Counted from the first letter of the stretch, positions 43,854 to 52,670 are shown. The stretch: DNA of 64,000 bases from Chthonomonadaceae bacterium (GCA_027459665.1 DAIDHN010000003.1:36897-100896), one strand, 5' to 3'. A program made the numbers and translations. Notes: generated by a model from the sequence alone, not told the origin.

Positions 43854-44908
43854 AGCCGACCTCCTATCCCCCACAAAAGCGCCAGTGCAGCACAAACTGC
43901 CCCTATCAGCCAGAACCGGCCAACCACGGCAGTTTCTGCAATGCCCATCTCTTCAAAATGATGATGCAGAGGAGTTCGGCGAAACACGCGTCTGGCACGA
44001 GCGGCCTCTATGCCGTATTTATGCTTTCGCCACTTAAATACACTCACCTGTATCATTACAGAAATCAGTTCTGCCCAGAAAACCAGTGAGGCAGCAAGCA
44101 TGCCTACCTCTGTTTTGCCCTGCAGCGCTACGGCGGCAAACGTAGCCCCCAAGGCCAGTGAACCAGTATCACCCATAAAAATTTTGGCCGGATGAATGTT
44201 CCACCAAAGAAACCCGCACAAACCGCCGGCAATTGTGATGCAGTAAAATGAAAGCGCCGGATGCAGACTTGAGGTAAGAGCAGCAAGCGTCAAGCTGAGA
44301 AAAACCCCCAGCCCGCCGCACAGGCCATCCAGTCCATCTGAGAAATTGGTAGCATTCGAAAGTCCAACCATGGTCAGCCCAGCCAGCACATAGTACCAAT
44401 ACCCCAGGTTCATTGTCCACTGAGGCAGCGCAAGCGCATGCATCACCCTATCGGGCAGCAGTTCCACACTGGTGGTTGTGAGTGGATTGGCTGTTGCGGC
44501 CATGTAGAACAGAAAACCTCCTGCCAGCACACACTGCACCAGCAGCTTTTCCCGCGCTTTTAACCCCATGTTTTTTCCGCGTTTCAGGCTCAGCCAATCG
44601 TCTGCAAAGCCAACAGCACCAAACCCGATGAGCATTAGAAGAGGGGCAAGCAGTGTAAAATCATTCTCAGGGTGCCTCGATTCTCCTACTCTAATCCAGA
44701 GCAGATAAAGAAGCGTGCAAATAATTACAGGAAACAGAAAAAGAATCCCGCCCATAGTGGGTGTGCCCTGTTTTACTGCATGGCCCGCAGGAGCATCCGG
44801 GTTGATGTTCTGTCCGCTTTTATGTTTAATTAGAAATCGAATCAAAAATGGACCACATATCAGCGCCATGGCAAAAGAGAGTAAAAAGCCCGCGACTTTA
44901 ATGGGCAT
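43850..44908 (-). CDS. mraY: Phospho-MurNAc-pentapeptide transferase
   Basis: 352 residues, about ten helices. Transfers phospho-MurNAc-pentapeptide to undecaprenyl phosphate to make lipid I. Signatures: GTPTMGGILFLF, GFADDWLSLKRGKNMGLKAREK with the Asp-Asp pair, NATNFSDGLDGLCGG, FMGDTGSLALGA and FRRTPLHHHFEEMG. ATG 44908 has GGAGGAAG 6 bases upstream and overlaps murF by 11 bases; the longer ATG 44929 has no such site. Confidence 0.97.
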   Translation of the reverse strand: MPIKVAGFLLSFAMALICGPFLIRFLIKHKSGQNINPDAPAGHAVKQGTPTMGGILFLFPVIICTLLYLLWIRVGESRHPENDFTLLAPLLMLIGFGAVGFADDWLSLKRGKNMGLKAREKLLVQCVLAGGFLFYMAATANPLTTTSVELLPDRVMHALALPQWTMNLGYWYYVLAGLTMVGLSNATNFSDGLDGLCGGLGVFLSLTLAALTSSLHPALSFYCITIAGGLCGFLWWNIHPAKIFMGDTGSLALGATFAAVALQGKTEVGMLAASLVFWAELISVMIQVSVFKWRKHKYGIEAARARRVFRRTPLHHHFEEMGIAETAVVGRFWLIGAVCAALALLWGIGGRL

Positions 44909-46271
44909 CTGCTTCCTCCGTGCCTGCAAGCACTGCAGTAATACACCCCATCTGCATGGCCCTCGAACCTTTGATCAGAACGGTATCACCGGCAAGCGCC
45001 AGCGCCTCCGCATTCACTGCAGCTTCTTCTGCAGAGGCAAAATGCATCAGTTCCAGTTTCGGTCTCTTTTTTTGTGCTGCTGCCCCTGCTTCTCCCGCAA
45101 GCTCTCCTATGGTACAGAGGCGGCGTATTCCAAGTTCTGCCACATATTCGCCCACTTTGCAATGTAGTGCAGAAGCATACTCTCCCAGTTCTTTCATATC
45201 TCCCAATATCGCAACTGTCTGTTCTGGCGCTGCCAAATTGACAAGGGTTTGCAATGCGGCCAGCATCGATTCCGGCCCCGCATTGTAGCAGTCATCCAGC
45301 AGCGTCATTCCCATTTTACCCTTTCTCAAAACCATGCGTCCTTCGGCGCCTGGCCACTGCTTCAAAGCCTGCAAAGCTACTTCCAGCGGCAGCGAGAGCG
45401 CATACACAGCGGCGAGTGCGCATGCTGCGTTTTCTGCCTGATGCACTCCGGCGGCTCTCAATGAAAGAGGGAAAATTTGATTTCCCGCTCTTATCTTTCT
45501 TCCCCCTTCAAGCAGTGCCACATCTGCACTTGCGCTCCCCTTCCCCGAAAACGTCACTATGCTGCACCCATCCGGCACTTGAGATCGAAGCAGTGCAAAA
45601 TACTCGCTGTCGCAGGGCAGCACTGCTGTACCGCTGGCTGGCAGGCAGGCAAGCAGCTCTGCTTTGGTGCGTGCTATGGCTTCCCTGCTGCCCAGCAGTT
45701 CAATGTGCGCGTAGCCAATGGATGTTATAATTCCTGTTTGAGGTTCTGCAATACGCGCTAGAGATGCAATCTGACCTTCCCCGCGCATTCCCATTTCTAT
45801 CACAGCATAGCGGTGCTGGGGTTCAAGCCTGAACAGGGTTTCTGGCACGCCTATCTCGTTGTTGTGGTTCTTGCTGCTGGCAAGGGTTGGCCCACTCACC
45901 GCAAGTATAGTGCTCAGCATTTCTTTCACAGAGGTTTTGCCTACGCTGCCAGTGATCCCTGCCACATGCGGCGCAATATCCCTGCGATAGGCATTGGCCA
46001 GCAGGCCGTAGGCTTGCAGGGTATCAGGCACAACGATTTGCGGGCCGGCACCTTCTATATTGCGAGTGACTACTGCGGCGGCAGCTCCTGCCTGAAAAGC
46101 CTTCTGTACGTACAAATGCCCGTCAAAATGCTCGCCATGCAGGGCAAAAAAAAGTGCGCCAGGTTTCAGGCTGCGGGTATCGGTAGAAACATTCAGCGCT
46201 TCTATCTCTGGCAGCCAGCTGTCTGGGGCATGCATCTGTTTGGCTGCCCAGCGCAGTAAAAAAGGTTTCAC
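44898..46271 (-). CDS. murF: UDP-MurNAc-tripeptide--D-Ala-D-Ala ligase
   Basis: 457 residues. Adds D-Ala-D-Ala to the tripeptide. STDTRSLKPGALFFALHGEHFDGH (N-domain), ATP loop GITGSVGKTSVKEML, SKNHNNEIGVPETLF, EMGMRGEGQIASL, YAHIELLGSREAIARTK, LLDDCYNAGPESM and AILGDMKELGE are all standard MurF motifs. ATG 46271 overlaps the murE stop by 4 bases. Confidence 0.97.
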   Translation of the reverse strand: MKPFLLRWAAKQMHAPDSWLPEIEALNVSTDTRSLKPGALFFALHGEHFDGHLYVQKAFQAGAAAAVVTRNIEGAGPQIVVPDTLQAYGLLANAYRRDIAPHVAGITGSVGKTSVKEMLSTILAVSGPTLASSKNHNNEIGVPETLFRLEPQHRYAVIEMGMRGEGQIASLARIAEPQTGIITSIGYAHIELLGSREAIARTKAELLACLPASGTAVLPCDSEYFALLRSQVPDGCSIVTFSGKGSASADVALLEGGRKIRAGNQIFPLSLRAAGVHQAENAACALAAVYALSLPLEVALQALKQWPGAEGRMVLRKGKMGMTLLDDCYNAGPESMLAALQTLVNLAAPEQTVAILGDMKELGEYASALHCKVGEYVAELGIRRLCTIGELAGEAGAAAQKKRPKLELMHFASAEEAAVNAEALALAGDTVLIKGSRAMQMGCITAVLAGTEEADAH

Positions 46272-47812
46272 CGGCCTGACTCTTTTCGGTTTCTCACAGC
46301 CAGCAGCGCTTCCTCCCTGTCGTCGAAATGTCGTTTTTCGCCACGCACTATCTGATAGTCTTCATGACCCTTGCCCGCCAGCAGCACTATATCGCCATGC
46401 TGTGCCTTATCAATGGCGATTTGTATTGCCTTTTTTCTATCCGGTTCTACCACTTTCTCTGTATGGCTCTGCTCCATTCCCTCCAGTACTTCCTTGAGTA
46501 TTTCATCAGGGTCTTCGTCTCTGGGGTTATCTGAGGTAAGTATGGCGGCATCAGCAAGTTCGGCGGCTAGTCTGCCCATAATGGGGCGCTTGGTACGGTC
46601 ACGGTTTCCTCCGCAGCCAAACAAGCAGATAATGCGAGAAGGGTTGAGGGCACGAGCAGAGCGAAGCAGGTTTTCCAGGCCGTCGGGTGTATGCGCATAA
46701 TCTACTATCACCGAATATCCGCCGCCTGCTGTATCTACCCACTCAAACCTGCCTGGTACTGGCGGCATGGCGGCAAGCCCTGCAGCCACTGTTTCTTTTG
46801 CGATTCCCAGGCGCAGGCACGCCGCTGCCGCTCCCAGCGCGTTGCCCACCTGAAACCTGCCGCCTGCTGCAAGATGAATAGGCATCTGCCAGACCTCTAC
46901 TCCAGAATCATAGCAAAGCATAAACCGGGTAGAAGCAGGCTTGCACTCTATCTCTTTTGCGGTGAGTACAGCGGGGTCTCCTTCCTCTGAAGCGAATGTA
47001 ATCACATCCCCGCGCACCATCGTCACCATATCGCGTCCTTCCCACTGTGAAACATTCACAGCCCCTGCAAACATCCGTCCGTCAGGGCGCGGATACTTCA
47101 CCGGGTACTGCGAAAAGAGAATCGCTTTTGCATCAAAATAGGCTTGCATGGTTCCATGAAAATCAAGGTGATCGCGGGTAAGATTGGTAAAAATACCAGC
47201 ATTGAATGCTATGCCATCTGTTCTATGCAATGCCAGTGCATGAGAAGAGACTTCCATTGCAACCGCTTGTGCCCCGGCATCGCGCATTTCGGCCAGCAGC
47301 TGCTGCAGTTGATCTGCCTGCGGGGTGGTATGCTCACTGGCAAACGGAATGCCATCCAGCTCGGTGCCCAAAGTACCTATAGTGCCTGTGCGCATTCCTG
47401 CCTGCCGCAGTATGGAGGCGGCCATGCGGGTGGTGGTGGTTTTTCCATTGGTACCTGTTACCCCGATCATTAGCATAGAATGGGAGGGATTACCATATAC
47501 ACTGCATGCCCACAAGGGCAGCGCGGTACGGGTATCAGGCACAACGAGCGCATTCACTTGTGTGGGAAGTGCAATTTTACCGCTGTTCAGTACAGAGCGC
47601 TGCACTGCCACTGCAGCAGCGCCTTGCTGCAGCGCCTGTGATATGTATTCATGCCCATCGGTGGTTTCACCTGGAAGGCAGACAAACAGTGTGCCCTGCT
47701 TTACAAGGCGTGAATCTTGCGTGATATGCCGAATTAGCGGGTCTGAATCACCCAGGCGCTCGGTGCCAGGGAGTGCGTTTTGTAGAATGCTGAGTGAAAT
47801 CGATGCAGCCAT
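46268..47812 (-). CDS. murE: UDP-MurNAc-L-Ala-D-Glu--meso-diaminopimelate ligase
   Basis: 514 residues. Adds the third amino acid of the stem peptide. ITQDSRLVKQGTLFVCLPGETTDGHEY, ATP loop GVTGTNGKTTTTRM, TTPQADQLQ, DHLDFHG and YAHTPDGLENLL are typical; TSDNPRDEDP carries the DNPR motif that selects meso-diaminopimelate, so the wall is Gram-negative type A1gamma. ATG 47812 has AGAGGAAG upstream. A strong terminator precedes the gene, so it should have its own promoter between 47813 and 47890. Confidence 0.97.
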   Translation of the reverse strand: MAASISLSILQNALPGTERLGDSDPLIRHITQDSRLVKQGTLFVCLPGETTDGHEYISQALQQGAAAVAVQRSVLNSGKIALPTQVNALVVPDTRTALPLWACSVYGNPSHSMLMIGVTGTNGKTTTTRMAASILRQAGMRTGTIGTLGTELDGIPFASEHTTPQADQLQQLLAEMRDAGAQAVAMEVSSHALALHRTDGIAFNAGIFTNLTRDHLDFHGTMQAYFDAKAILFSQYPVKYPRPDGRMFAGAVNVSQWEGRDMVTMVRGDVITFASEEGDPAVLTAKEIECKPASTRFMLCYDSGVEVWQMPIHLAAGGRFQVGNALGAAAACLRLGIAKETVAAGLAAMPPVPGRFEWVDTAGGGYSVIVDYAHTPDGLENLLRSARALNPSRIICLFGCGGNRDRTKRPIMGRLAAELADAAILTSDNPRDEDPDEILKEVLEGMEQSHTEKVVEPDRKKAIQIAIDKAQHGDIVLLAGKGHEDYQIVRGEKRHFDDREEALLAVRNRKESGR

Positions 47813-47893
47813 TTCTTCCTCTTTTTTATGTGCAGCCGGTCTTCTGTCTTACTTACGGCATGTCTGCTTATTGCTACTACATTCTACCAGAAG

Positions 47894-47947
47894 AAAAAAG
47901 GGGCCATGCTACATCATTTTAGTACCTTGCAGCACCTGCATGGCCCC
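47894..47947 (-). terminator. Intrinsic terminator between ftsI and murE
   Basis: On the minus strand a perfect 9-bp stem GGGGCCATG (47947-47939) / CATGGCCCC (47908-47900) with a 30-base loop is followed directly by six T residues (47899-47894). It divides the dcw cluster into mraZ-rsmH-ftsL-ftsI and murE-murG. Confidence 0.85.
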
Positions 47948-47995
47948 GAAACCACACGCAGACCAGAGCAGGCAGGCGTGTGGAGAAGCGGTTGG

Positions 47996-49897
47996 TTAAT
48001 GCAGAGAAATTGTTTGTGTTTTGTTTTCTGGCAGAGGCGGCAGCCCCATTTGCGCCCGTGCGCCTGCCTGTGCAGCATCGTACTGCAGATTGTTCGGGTC
48101 ATCTTGCGGCACATGCCAGATAGCCATAAGCTGGGCGGCAATGCTTTGAAAGGCGGGTGCTGCCACCTCTGCCCCATAGTAATGGGGTGGTTCGGGGTCG
48201 CGCACCGTCACCAATATCACCACACGCGGTGCAGAGGCAGGCACTATCCCAATAAAAGAGCCGGTATAAGCTCCGGGGCGGTACAAGGAAGCGGTTCCCG
48301 TTTTGCCTGCTACTGTGTATCCGGGCAGTGCGGCTGATGTGCCCGTTCCGTTTGTCACAACTCCTTCCAGCATCTGCATCACTTCCTGTGCGGTGTCTGC
48401 CGATACTGCCCTGCGCACTTGCACAGGTGGAAAGTTGCGTACAACAGTGCCGCCCTGCTGCAGATCGGTTACCAGTCGGGGCTGCATTAGCACTCCTTTG
48501 TTCGCCAGTGCTGCATACCCCATGGCAAGTGCAAGAGGCGTGGTGGTAACGGCCTGCCCAAAGGCAGCACGGGCTGTTTTGGCTGCGCTGTACCGCATCG
48601 CGCTGAAATCAAATGACCAGTGACCTCGTTCTACACCGGGCAGCGGAAGGCTGGGAGTGCTAAAAAGACCAAAGGTGGTAAACGCCTCCTGCAGATTCCT
48701 TCCTCCCATGCGCAAGCCTACCTGTGCTGCGCCGATATTGCACGAAACGCGTAGTATTTTTGCTGCATTCACAACCCCGTGTATCTCGCCCTTGGCACAG
48801 TGAATGGCATGGCGGCCAATGGGAAATCGTCCGCTGCAGTAGAATGTGGTGCCGGGTGCAATAAAGTCTCTGTCAAGTGCATACGAGAGCGTGAACGCTT
48901 TTATGGTTGAGCCGGGTTCGTATATGCTGCCAGCGCATCTATCCTGCATGCTCTGCAAGGCTATGGGGGGGCGTTTCCCCCCGCTGCCAGCAATCGGATT
49001 GGCATTGAAGGCTGGCAGGCTCACCATCGCCTTGATGTCTCCGGTACTGGGCGACACAATGGTTATGCTCACCCCTTTGGGGTGAAACTCAGCCATTATT
49101 TTTTTGGCCGCGGCAGTTGCAATGCGCTGTGCATCTGCATCCAGCGTAGTGCAAACCGTCATTCCATCACGTGCCGGCTTCAAAGCCTGCAGGGTGCCGG
49201 GTATTTCCCGGTTATTTGCATCTGCTTCTACACGGGCAAAACCATTGTGCCCTGTCAGCCACTTGTTACAGCCCCACTCCAAGCCAGCCTGACCGTTTCC
49301 ATTCGGCCCTAAAAACCCGATTACCTGTGCTGCATCCATGCCATCAGGGTACAACCGCTCCATTCCATCTTCCACCCCAAACCCAAAGGGGTGCAGCTGT
49401 TTGAGCGCTGCTGCCTGCTGCATGGTAAGACCGCTGCACACAGGCACCCAGCGCGAATGCGTGCGGGGCTCGCTGGAGAGCGCATTTTGAACAATGGTTT
49501 GCAAATGCTGAGTTGATACATGCAGCAGAGAGGCCGTTTGGGTCAATGCACTGCTTATTCGCTGCATTCGCTGCTGCGCGCTTTGCGCACCGCTCACGTC
49601 TGGCCGAATCACCCCCGGGTCAAAGCCGGCAGTGCCACAGTACAAATTCACTGCCAGCGGCCTTCCCTTGCAGTCTAGAATGTTGCCTCGATGCGAGGCC
49701 AGTTCTATGCGTCTGCTGCACACTTCTTCAGCTCTCACACGCATTTCCCGGCCATGTATGCACTGCAAACTAAAAAGTCGAATCACAATGGCGGCATAGC
49801 CGGCTGCTCCTATACACCCTGCGAACATAACCCGTTTCTCTCTCATCCCGCTGTAGCGCGATTTTCCGTGCAGGGGGGAAACCATTTTTTCGTTCAC
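47996..49897 (-). CDS. ftsI: Class B penicillin-binding protein (FtsI/PBP3-like)
   Basis: 633 residues. Septal transpeptidase. Short cytoplasmic N-region, one membrane helix at about 24-44, class B dimer domain starting RRIELASHRGNILDCKGRPLAVN, and the catalytic domain with YEPGSTIKAFT (SxxK, active Ser), RVSCNIGAAQ (SxN) and VAGKTGTA (KTG). No PASTA domain is seen. ATG 49897 overlaps the FtsL-like gene by 4 bases, the expected gene order. Confidence 0.95.
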   Translation of the reverse strand: MNEKMVSPLHGKSRYSGMREKRVMFAGCIGAAGYAAIVIRLFSLQCIHGREMRVRAEEVCSRRIELASHRGNILDCKGRPLAVNLYCGTAGFDPGVIRPDVSGAQSAQQRMQRISSALTQTASLLHVSTQHLQTIVQNALSSEPRTHSRWVPVCSGLTMQQAAALKQLHPFGFGVEDGMERLYPDGMDAAQVIGFLGPNGNGQAGLEWGCNKWLTGHNGFARVEADANNREIPGTLQALKPARDGMTVCTTLDADAQRIATAAAKKIMAEFHPKGVSITIVSPSTGDIKAMVSLPAFNANPIAGSGGKRPPIALQSMQDRCAGSIYEPGSTIKAFTLSYALDRDFIAPGTTFYCSGRFPIGRHAIHCAKGEIHGVVNAAKILRVSCNIGAAQVGLRMGGRNLQEAFTTFGLFSTPSLPLPGVERGHWSFDFSAMRYSAAKTARAAFGQAVTTTPLALAMGYAALANKGVLMQPRLVTDLQQGGTVVRNFPPVQVRRAVSADTAQEVMQMLEGVVTNGTGTSAALPGYTVAGKTGTASLYRPGAYTGSFIGIVPASAPRVVILVTVRDPEPPHYYGAEVAAPAFQSIAAQLMAIWHVPQDDPNNLQYDAAQAGARAQMGLPPLPENKTQTISLH

Positions 49898-50271
49898 TGC
49901 GCCATTCCTCCCAAATGAACAGAATCACCGGGAGCAGGTATAGCCATATGCATTCTGTGTGCTTCCTGACTGATGGCCGGAGATGCCTCCAGGCGGGCCA
50001 GTATCTGGGTGTACTGCTCTGAAAGCGCACTTTGCTGATGCAGCTGATGCAGCAGTTCGGTGCGCCGAAAACCTTCGTGGCTGAGTCGGGCATATGCCCC
50101 CAGATAAAGCAGGCCAAGCACACACAGCGTAGAACATACCATGAGCAAACCAACCATGTGGGGCAAATGCCGAAAGCGCAGCGCAGCAGGGGAAGGGGCC
50201 TGCTTTGACGCTGGCCTTGCATTAGGCTGCGAAGCCGGAACGGTTTTTCTTTGTGGCAACATATTAGACAT
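49894..50271 (-). CDS. FtsL-like division protein
   Basis: 125 residues: basic Pro-rich cytoplasmic tail of 40, one helix MVGLLMVCSTLCVLGLLYLGAY, then a predicted coiled coil with heptad leucines (RRTELLHQLHQQSALSEQYTQILARL). Sequence identity among FtsL proteins is low, so the call rests on size, topology and position between rsmH and ftsI. GGAGGAT precedes ATG 50271. Confidence 0.8.
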   Translation of the reverse strand: MSNMLPQRKTVPASQPNARPASKQAPSPAALRFRHLPHMVGLLMVCSTLCVLGLLYLGAYARLSHEGFRRTELLHQLHQQSALSEQYTQILARLEASPAISQEAHRMHMAIPAPGDSVHLGGMAQ

Positions 50272-50295
50272 TCCATCCTCCTCACAAACTGGCTG

Positions 50296-51261
50296 CTATG
50301 TTCCCAGCTTTACAGCTGCACGAAGTTTGGCGCTGCGCGCCCGCGAATTCCTCGCTACTTCTTCCCCGCCTGGCTGCAGAGGCTTTGCAGTCAGCACCTG
50401 CACCAAAGCCTGCCTATCTGCTTCTGCAAACAATTCGGGCGAGTGGGCCGGCACCGGTTTTTTTCTGCCGGCGGCTTCTGCCAGCGTATGCTTTACCACC
50501 CGGTCTTCTAATGAGTGAAAACTGATTGCCACCAGTCTGCCGCCCGGTTTGAGCATACGAATAGCCGCCCTCAAACCCTGTGCAAGCTGGTCAAGTTCTT
50601 GGTTTACTTCGATTCTCAGTGCCATAAAAGTACGCGTTGCCACATGAATGTCTCTGGGCCAGGCTTTCCTCGGCACTGTCTGCTGCACCAGTGCCGCCAG
50701 CTGCCCTGTGGTGCGCAGCACATTGTTCTGCCTGTACACTGCAATTGCTCGTGCAATAGGGCGTGCGAAGCGCTCTTCCCCAAATTCCCAAATTATTCGC
50801 ACCAGTTCCTGCTCGTCTGCCTCTGCAAGAATATCTGCTGCTGTTCTGCCGCTTTGCTGGTTCATGCGCATATCCAGCGCTTCATCTCTCAAAAAGCTGA
50901 ACCCTCTGGCAGAGTCGAGTTGATGAGACGAAACCCCTGCATCAAACAGGGCGCCATCCAGCAAAGGTCCCTCCCGGCCGGTTTTCTGCTTCAAAACCAG
51001 TTCAAGATCGCTAAATTGTGCATGCGCAAGTACAATAGTAACATTGCGCACCGAAGCCAGCCGCTGCCCGGCAGCTTCCAGCGCCTCAGTATCCCTGTCC
51101 AGTGCATACAAAGTGCCGCCGGGGGCTATTCCCTGCACTATGCGGCTGCTGTGCCCAGCCCCTCCCAGGGTGGCATCCAGCACAACAGCGCCAGGTTTCA
51201 AATCTAGAAACTGCATGCATTCCTGCAGCATCACTGGTTCATGCACAAAAGGAACTGACAT
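50296..51261 (-). CDS. rsmH: 16S rRNA (cytosine1402-N4)-methyltransferase
   Basis: 321 residues. VPFVHEPVMLQECMQFL start, SAM site VVLDATLGGAGHSSRI, YALDRDTEAL, LFDAGVSSHQLDSARGFSF with the catalytic DxGxSSxQ, DMRMNQ, and KPGGRLVAISFHSLEDRVVK are the RsmH/MraW hallmarks. Second gene of the dcw cluster, 10 bases after mraZ. Confidence 0.97.
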   Translation of the reverse strand: MSVPFVHEPVMLQECMQFLDLKPGAVVLDATLGGAGHSSRIVQGIAPGGTLYALDRDTEALEAAGQRLASVRNVTIVLAHAQFSDLELVLKQKTGREGPLLDGALFDAGVSSHQLDSARGFSFLRDEALDMRMNQQSGRTAADILAEADEQELVRIIWEFGEERFARPIARAIAVYRQNNVLRTTGQLAALVQQTVPRKAWPRDIHVATRTFMALRIEVNQELDQLAQGLRAAIRMLKPGGRLVAISFHSLEDRVVKHTLAEAAGRKKPVPAHSPELFAEADRQALVQVLTAKPLQPGGEEVARNSRARSAKLRAAVKLGT

Positions 51262-51271
51262 GGTAACCTTG

Positions 51272-51763
51272 TTAGGATGGAGTCAGGCTCGACCGCTCAT
51301 CGCTCATTCCCAGCGCTCTGCGCGCCGCTCCCACACGCTCAGGAGTGAAATCTTTCATGTAGGTTTCCCAGTTCTGTCGACTCCAAAGTTCGACGCGCGA
51401 ACCGTTGCCTATAAAAATCACCGTTTCACCTTCCCTCAAGCCCGCCCACTCTCGAAGATGGCGTGCAATGGTAAGGCGAAACTCACGGTCTGGCTTCACA
51501 AACTCGCAGCTGCCAAACATGCGCTGCAGATAGATCAGATCGTTGTTCAGCTCATCGTTCACACTGCGGCTTTCCAACTGCTCTTCATACTCTTCCCATG
51601 CAGCAATAGGATAGGCGCGTATCTGCTGCCCCGGCCCTGTTGTAAGTATAAATTCTTCCCCAAGCTTTTCCCTGAAACGTATGGGTACAATAACACGGGC
51701 TTTATCGTCCATGCTATGTTCAAAACGCCCCCACATACGGTTGGAAGAGGAAGGTTGCGGCAT
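51272..51763 (-). CDS. mraZ: Transcriptional regulator MraZ
   Basis: 163 residues. Two MraZ/AbrB-like half-domains: FEHSMDDKARVIVPIRFRE at about 14-32 and FVKPDREFRLTIARHLREWAGL at about 88-109, each in the DxKGRVxIP pattern (the second degenerate). MraZ forms a ring and binds repeats upstream of its own operon, which are present here. ATG 51763 has no ribosome-binding site and is close to a likely promoter; ATG 51736 (MWGRFEHS) would give a start nearer to the family norm. First gene of the dcw cluster. Confidence 0.93.
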   Translation of the reverse strand: MPQPSSSNRMWGRFEHSMDDKARVIVPIRFREKLGEEFILTTGPGQQIRAYPIAAWEEYEEQLESRSVNDELNNDLIYLQRMFGSCEFVKPDREFRLTIARHLREWAGLREGETVIFIGNGSRVELWSRQNWETYMKDFTPERVGAARRALGMSDERSSLTPS

Positions 51764-51810
51764 TTATGAAATTTGACTAGGTTTGAAAAAAATTGAACTA
51801 CTGGGACGGT

Positions 51811-51863
51811 GTCTCCAAACACTCCCCACATAGTCTCCACCAAGTCTCCACTGATGCTCCCCA
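51811..51863 (-). promoter_or_regulatory. Five direct repeats upstream of mraZ (MraZ boxes)
   Basis: Minus-strand heptamers TGGGGAG (51863-51857), TGGAGAC (51850-51844), TGGAGAC (51839-51833), TGGGGAG (51828-51822) and TGGAGAC (51817-51811). Starts are 13, 11, 11 and 11 bases apart, so four lie on one face of the helix. They match the TGGGN / GTGGAG type of MraZ operators and end 48 bases before ATG 51763. Confidence 0.8.
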
Positions 51864-52011
51864 TTCTACCATTCTGATGGCAGAGTGTCAATAGTTTTTG
51901 TAACCAAACAATATTTTTTTGGGAAATATTGGGAATTCATGGCACAATCAGCACAAAAAAAGCCGATCACCGCGCAAAAATGAAAGTATCTACAAGAAGG
52001 GAGAGCCGAAT

Positions 52012-52296
52012 ATGAGCGATCCATTTGGAAGTCTGTTTCGATCGGTACCGGGTTTTATGCCGCCCCAGCAGATGCGCGCAGGGCAAATACAGCGCCGAGA
52101 CAATCTGCAAATGGCAAGCTATCTCATACAAACCTATCATATACGGCTCTGGTACGAGCCAGAATGGCACAATGCCAGAACACTGCAGAGAAAACATCCG
52201 CACTGCATACTCTGCTCTATACCCATTGAATCGTGGACGCCCGCACTGCACAAGGTACCGGGGTGGCGCCCCAGGCCAAATAACGGGGTAGTGTAA
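52012..52296 (+). CDS. Small protein of unknown function, divergent from mraZ
   Basis: 94 residues. Hydrophilic with several Tyr/Trp: FGSLFRSVPGFMPPQQM, then MASYLIQTYHIRLWYEPEWHNARTLQRKHPHCILCS and a Pro/Arg-rich end. One CxxC (HCILC) with flanking His could bind metal. No family known to me. ATG 52012 follows an AAGGGAGAG site. Its terminator is shared with the convergent minus-strand small transcript at 52304-52476. Confidence 0.75.
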   Translation: MSDPFGSLFRSVPGFMPPQQMRAGQIQRRDNLQMASYLIQTYHIRLWYEPEWHNARTLQRKHPHCILCSIPIESWTPALHKVPGWRPRPNNGVV

Positions 52297-52303
52297 AATT
52301 ATA

Positions 52304-52328
52304 GCCCGGCACGCAGAGCGTGCCGGGC
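52304..52328. terminator. Bidirectional intrinsic terminator
   Basis: GCCCGGCACGC / GCGTGCCGGGC, 11 perfect bp plus an A-T closing pair, AGA loop. Flanks are TTCAGC on plus and TATAATTTTAC on minus. It closes both the 94-residue gene and the small minus-strand unit. Confidence 0.8.
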
Positions 52329-52476
52329 TTCAGCAGGCGAACAGGCTGAGCGCCCGTTCATCACATAGCATGGTTCAATCTGCAGGCAGATTAACACATG
52401 AGTTAAAACAGGCTAGCTCGCCTGCTCACCTCGTTGACTGTGATCCATAAATAACCACCACCTCCTTTCTCAGTCT
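52304..52476 (-). ncRNA. Small structured transcript with extreme SD and 11-codon ORF
   Basis: Predicted 5' end near 52476, end at the 52304-52328 hairpin, about 175 bases. It carries the 12-base AGAAAGGAGGTG (52470-52459), a perfect complement of the canonical 16S 3' end, then ATG 52448 and an 11-residue frame MDHSQRGEQAS ending TAG 52413. AGCAGGCGA at 52426-52418 can pair over nine bp with TCGCCTGCT at 52340-52332, or CAGGC/GCCTG can close locally over the stop codon; a further imperfect 14-bp hairpin with core AATCTG-CCTG-CAGATT lies between. It matches no RNA class I know. It could be a leader peptide RNA without a downstream gene, a ribosome-binding sRNA or a tiny protein gene. Confidence 0.6.
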
Positions 52477-52482
52477 AAAATC

Positions 52483-52511
52483 ATTATCGCAAAAAACCTC
52501 TTTCCTGTCAA
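52483..52511 (-). promoter_or_regulatory. Near-consensus sigma-70 promoter
   Basis: TTGACA (52511-52506), exactly 17 bases, GATAAT (52488-52483) on the minus strand. The best promoter in the window; it drives the small transcript at 52304-52476. Confidence 0.85.
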
Positions 52512-52670
52512 GTGCTGTTTTTAACACCAAAATGAATAAGTCAACAGCTTTTTCTGCACATCATCTATCTGACTGCCAGGCAACAGTGCTGCAGTATGCG
52601 GCGAGTGATGTATACTATCTTTCATACTCAACCAGCAGCAGCCATTTTATACTGAAAGATGAGGAAATAA

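Noticed and set aside
52459..52470. Piece of 16S rRNA (anti-Shine-Dalgarno string on the plus strand)
   Set aside because: Only 12 bases match the 16S 3' end and no other rRNA sequence is present; better explained as a Shine-Dalgarno on the minus strand.
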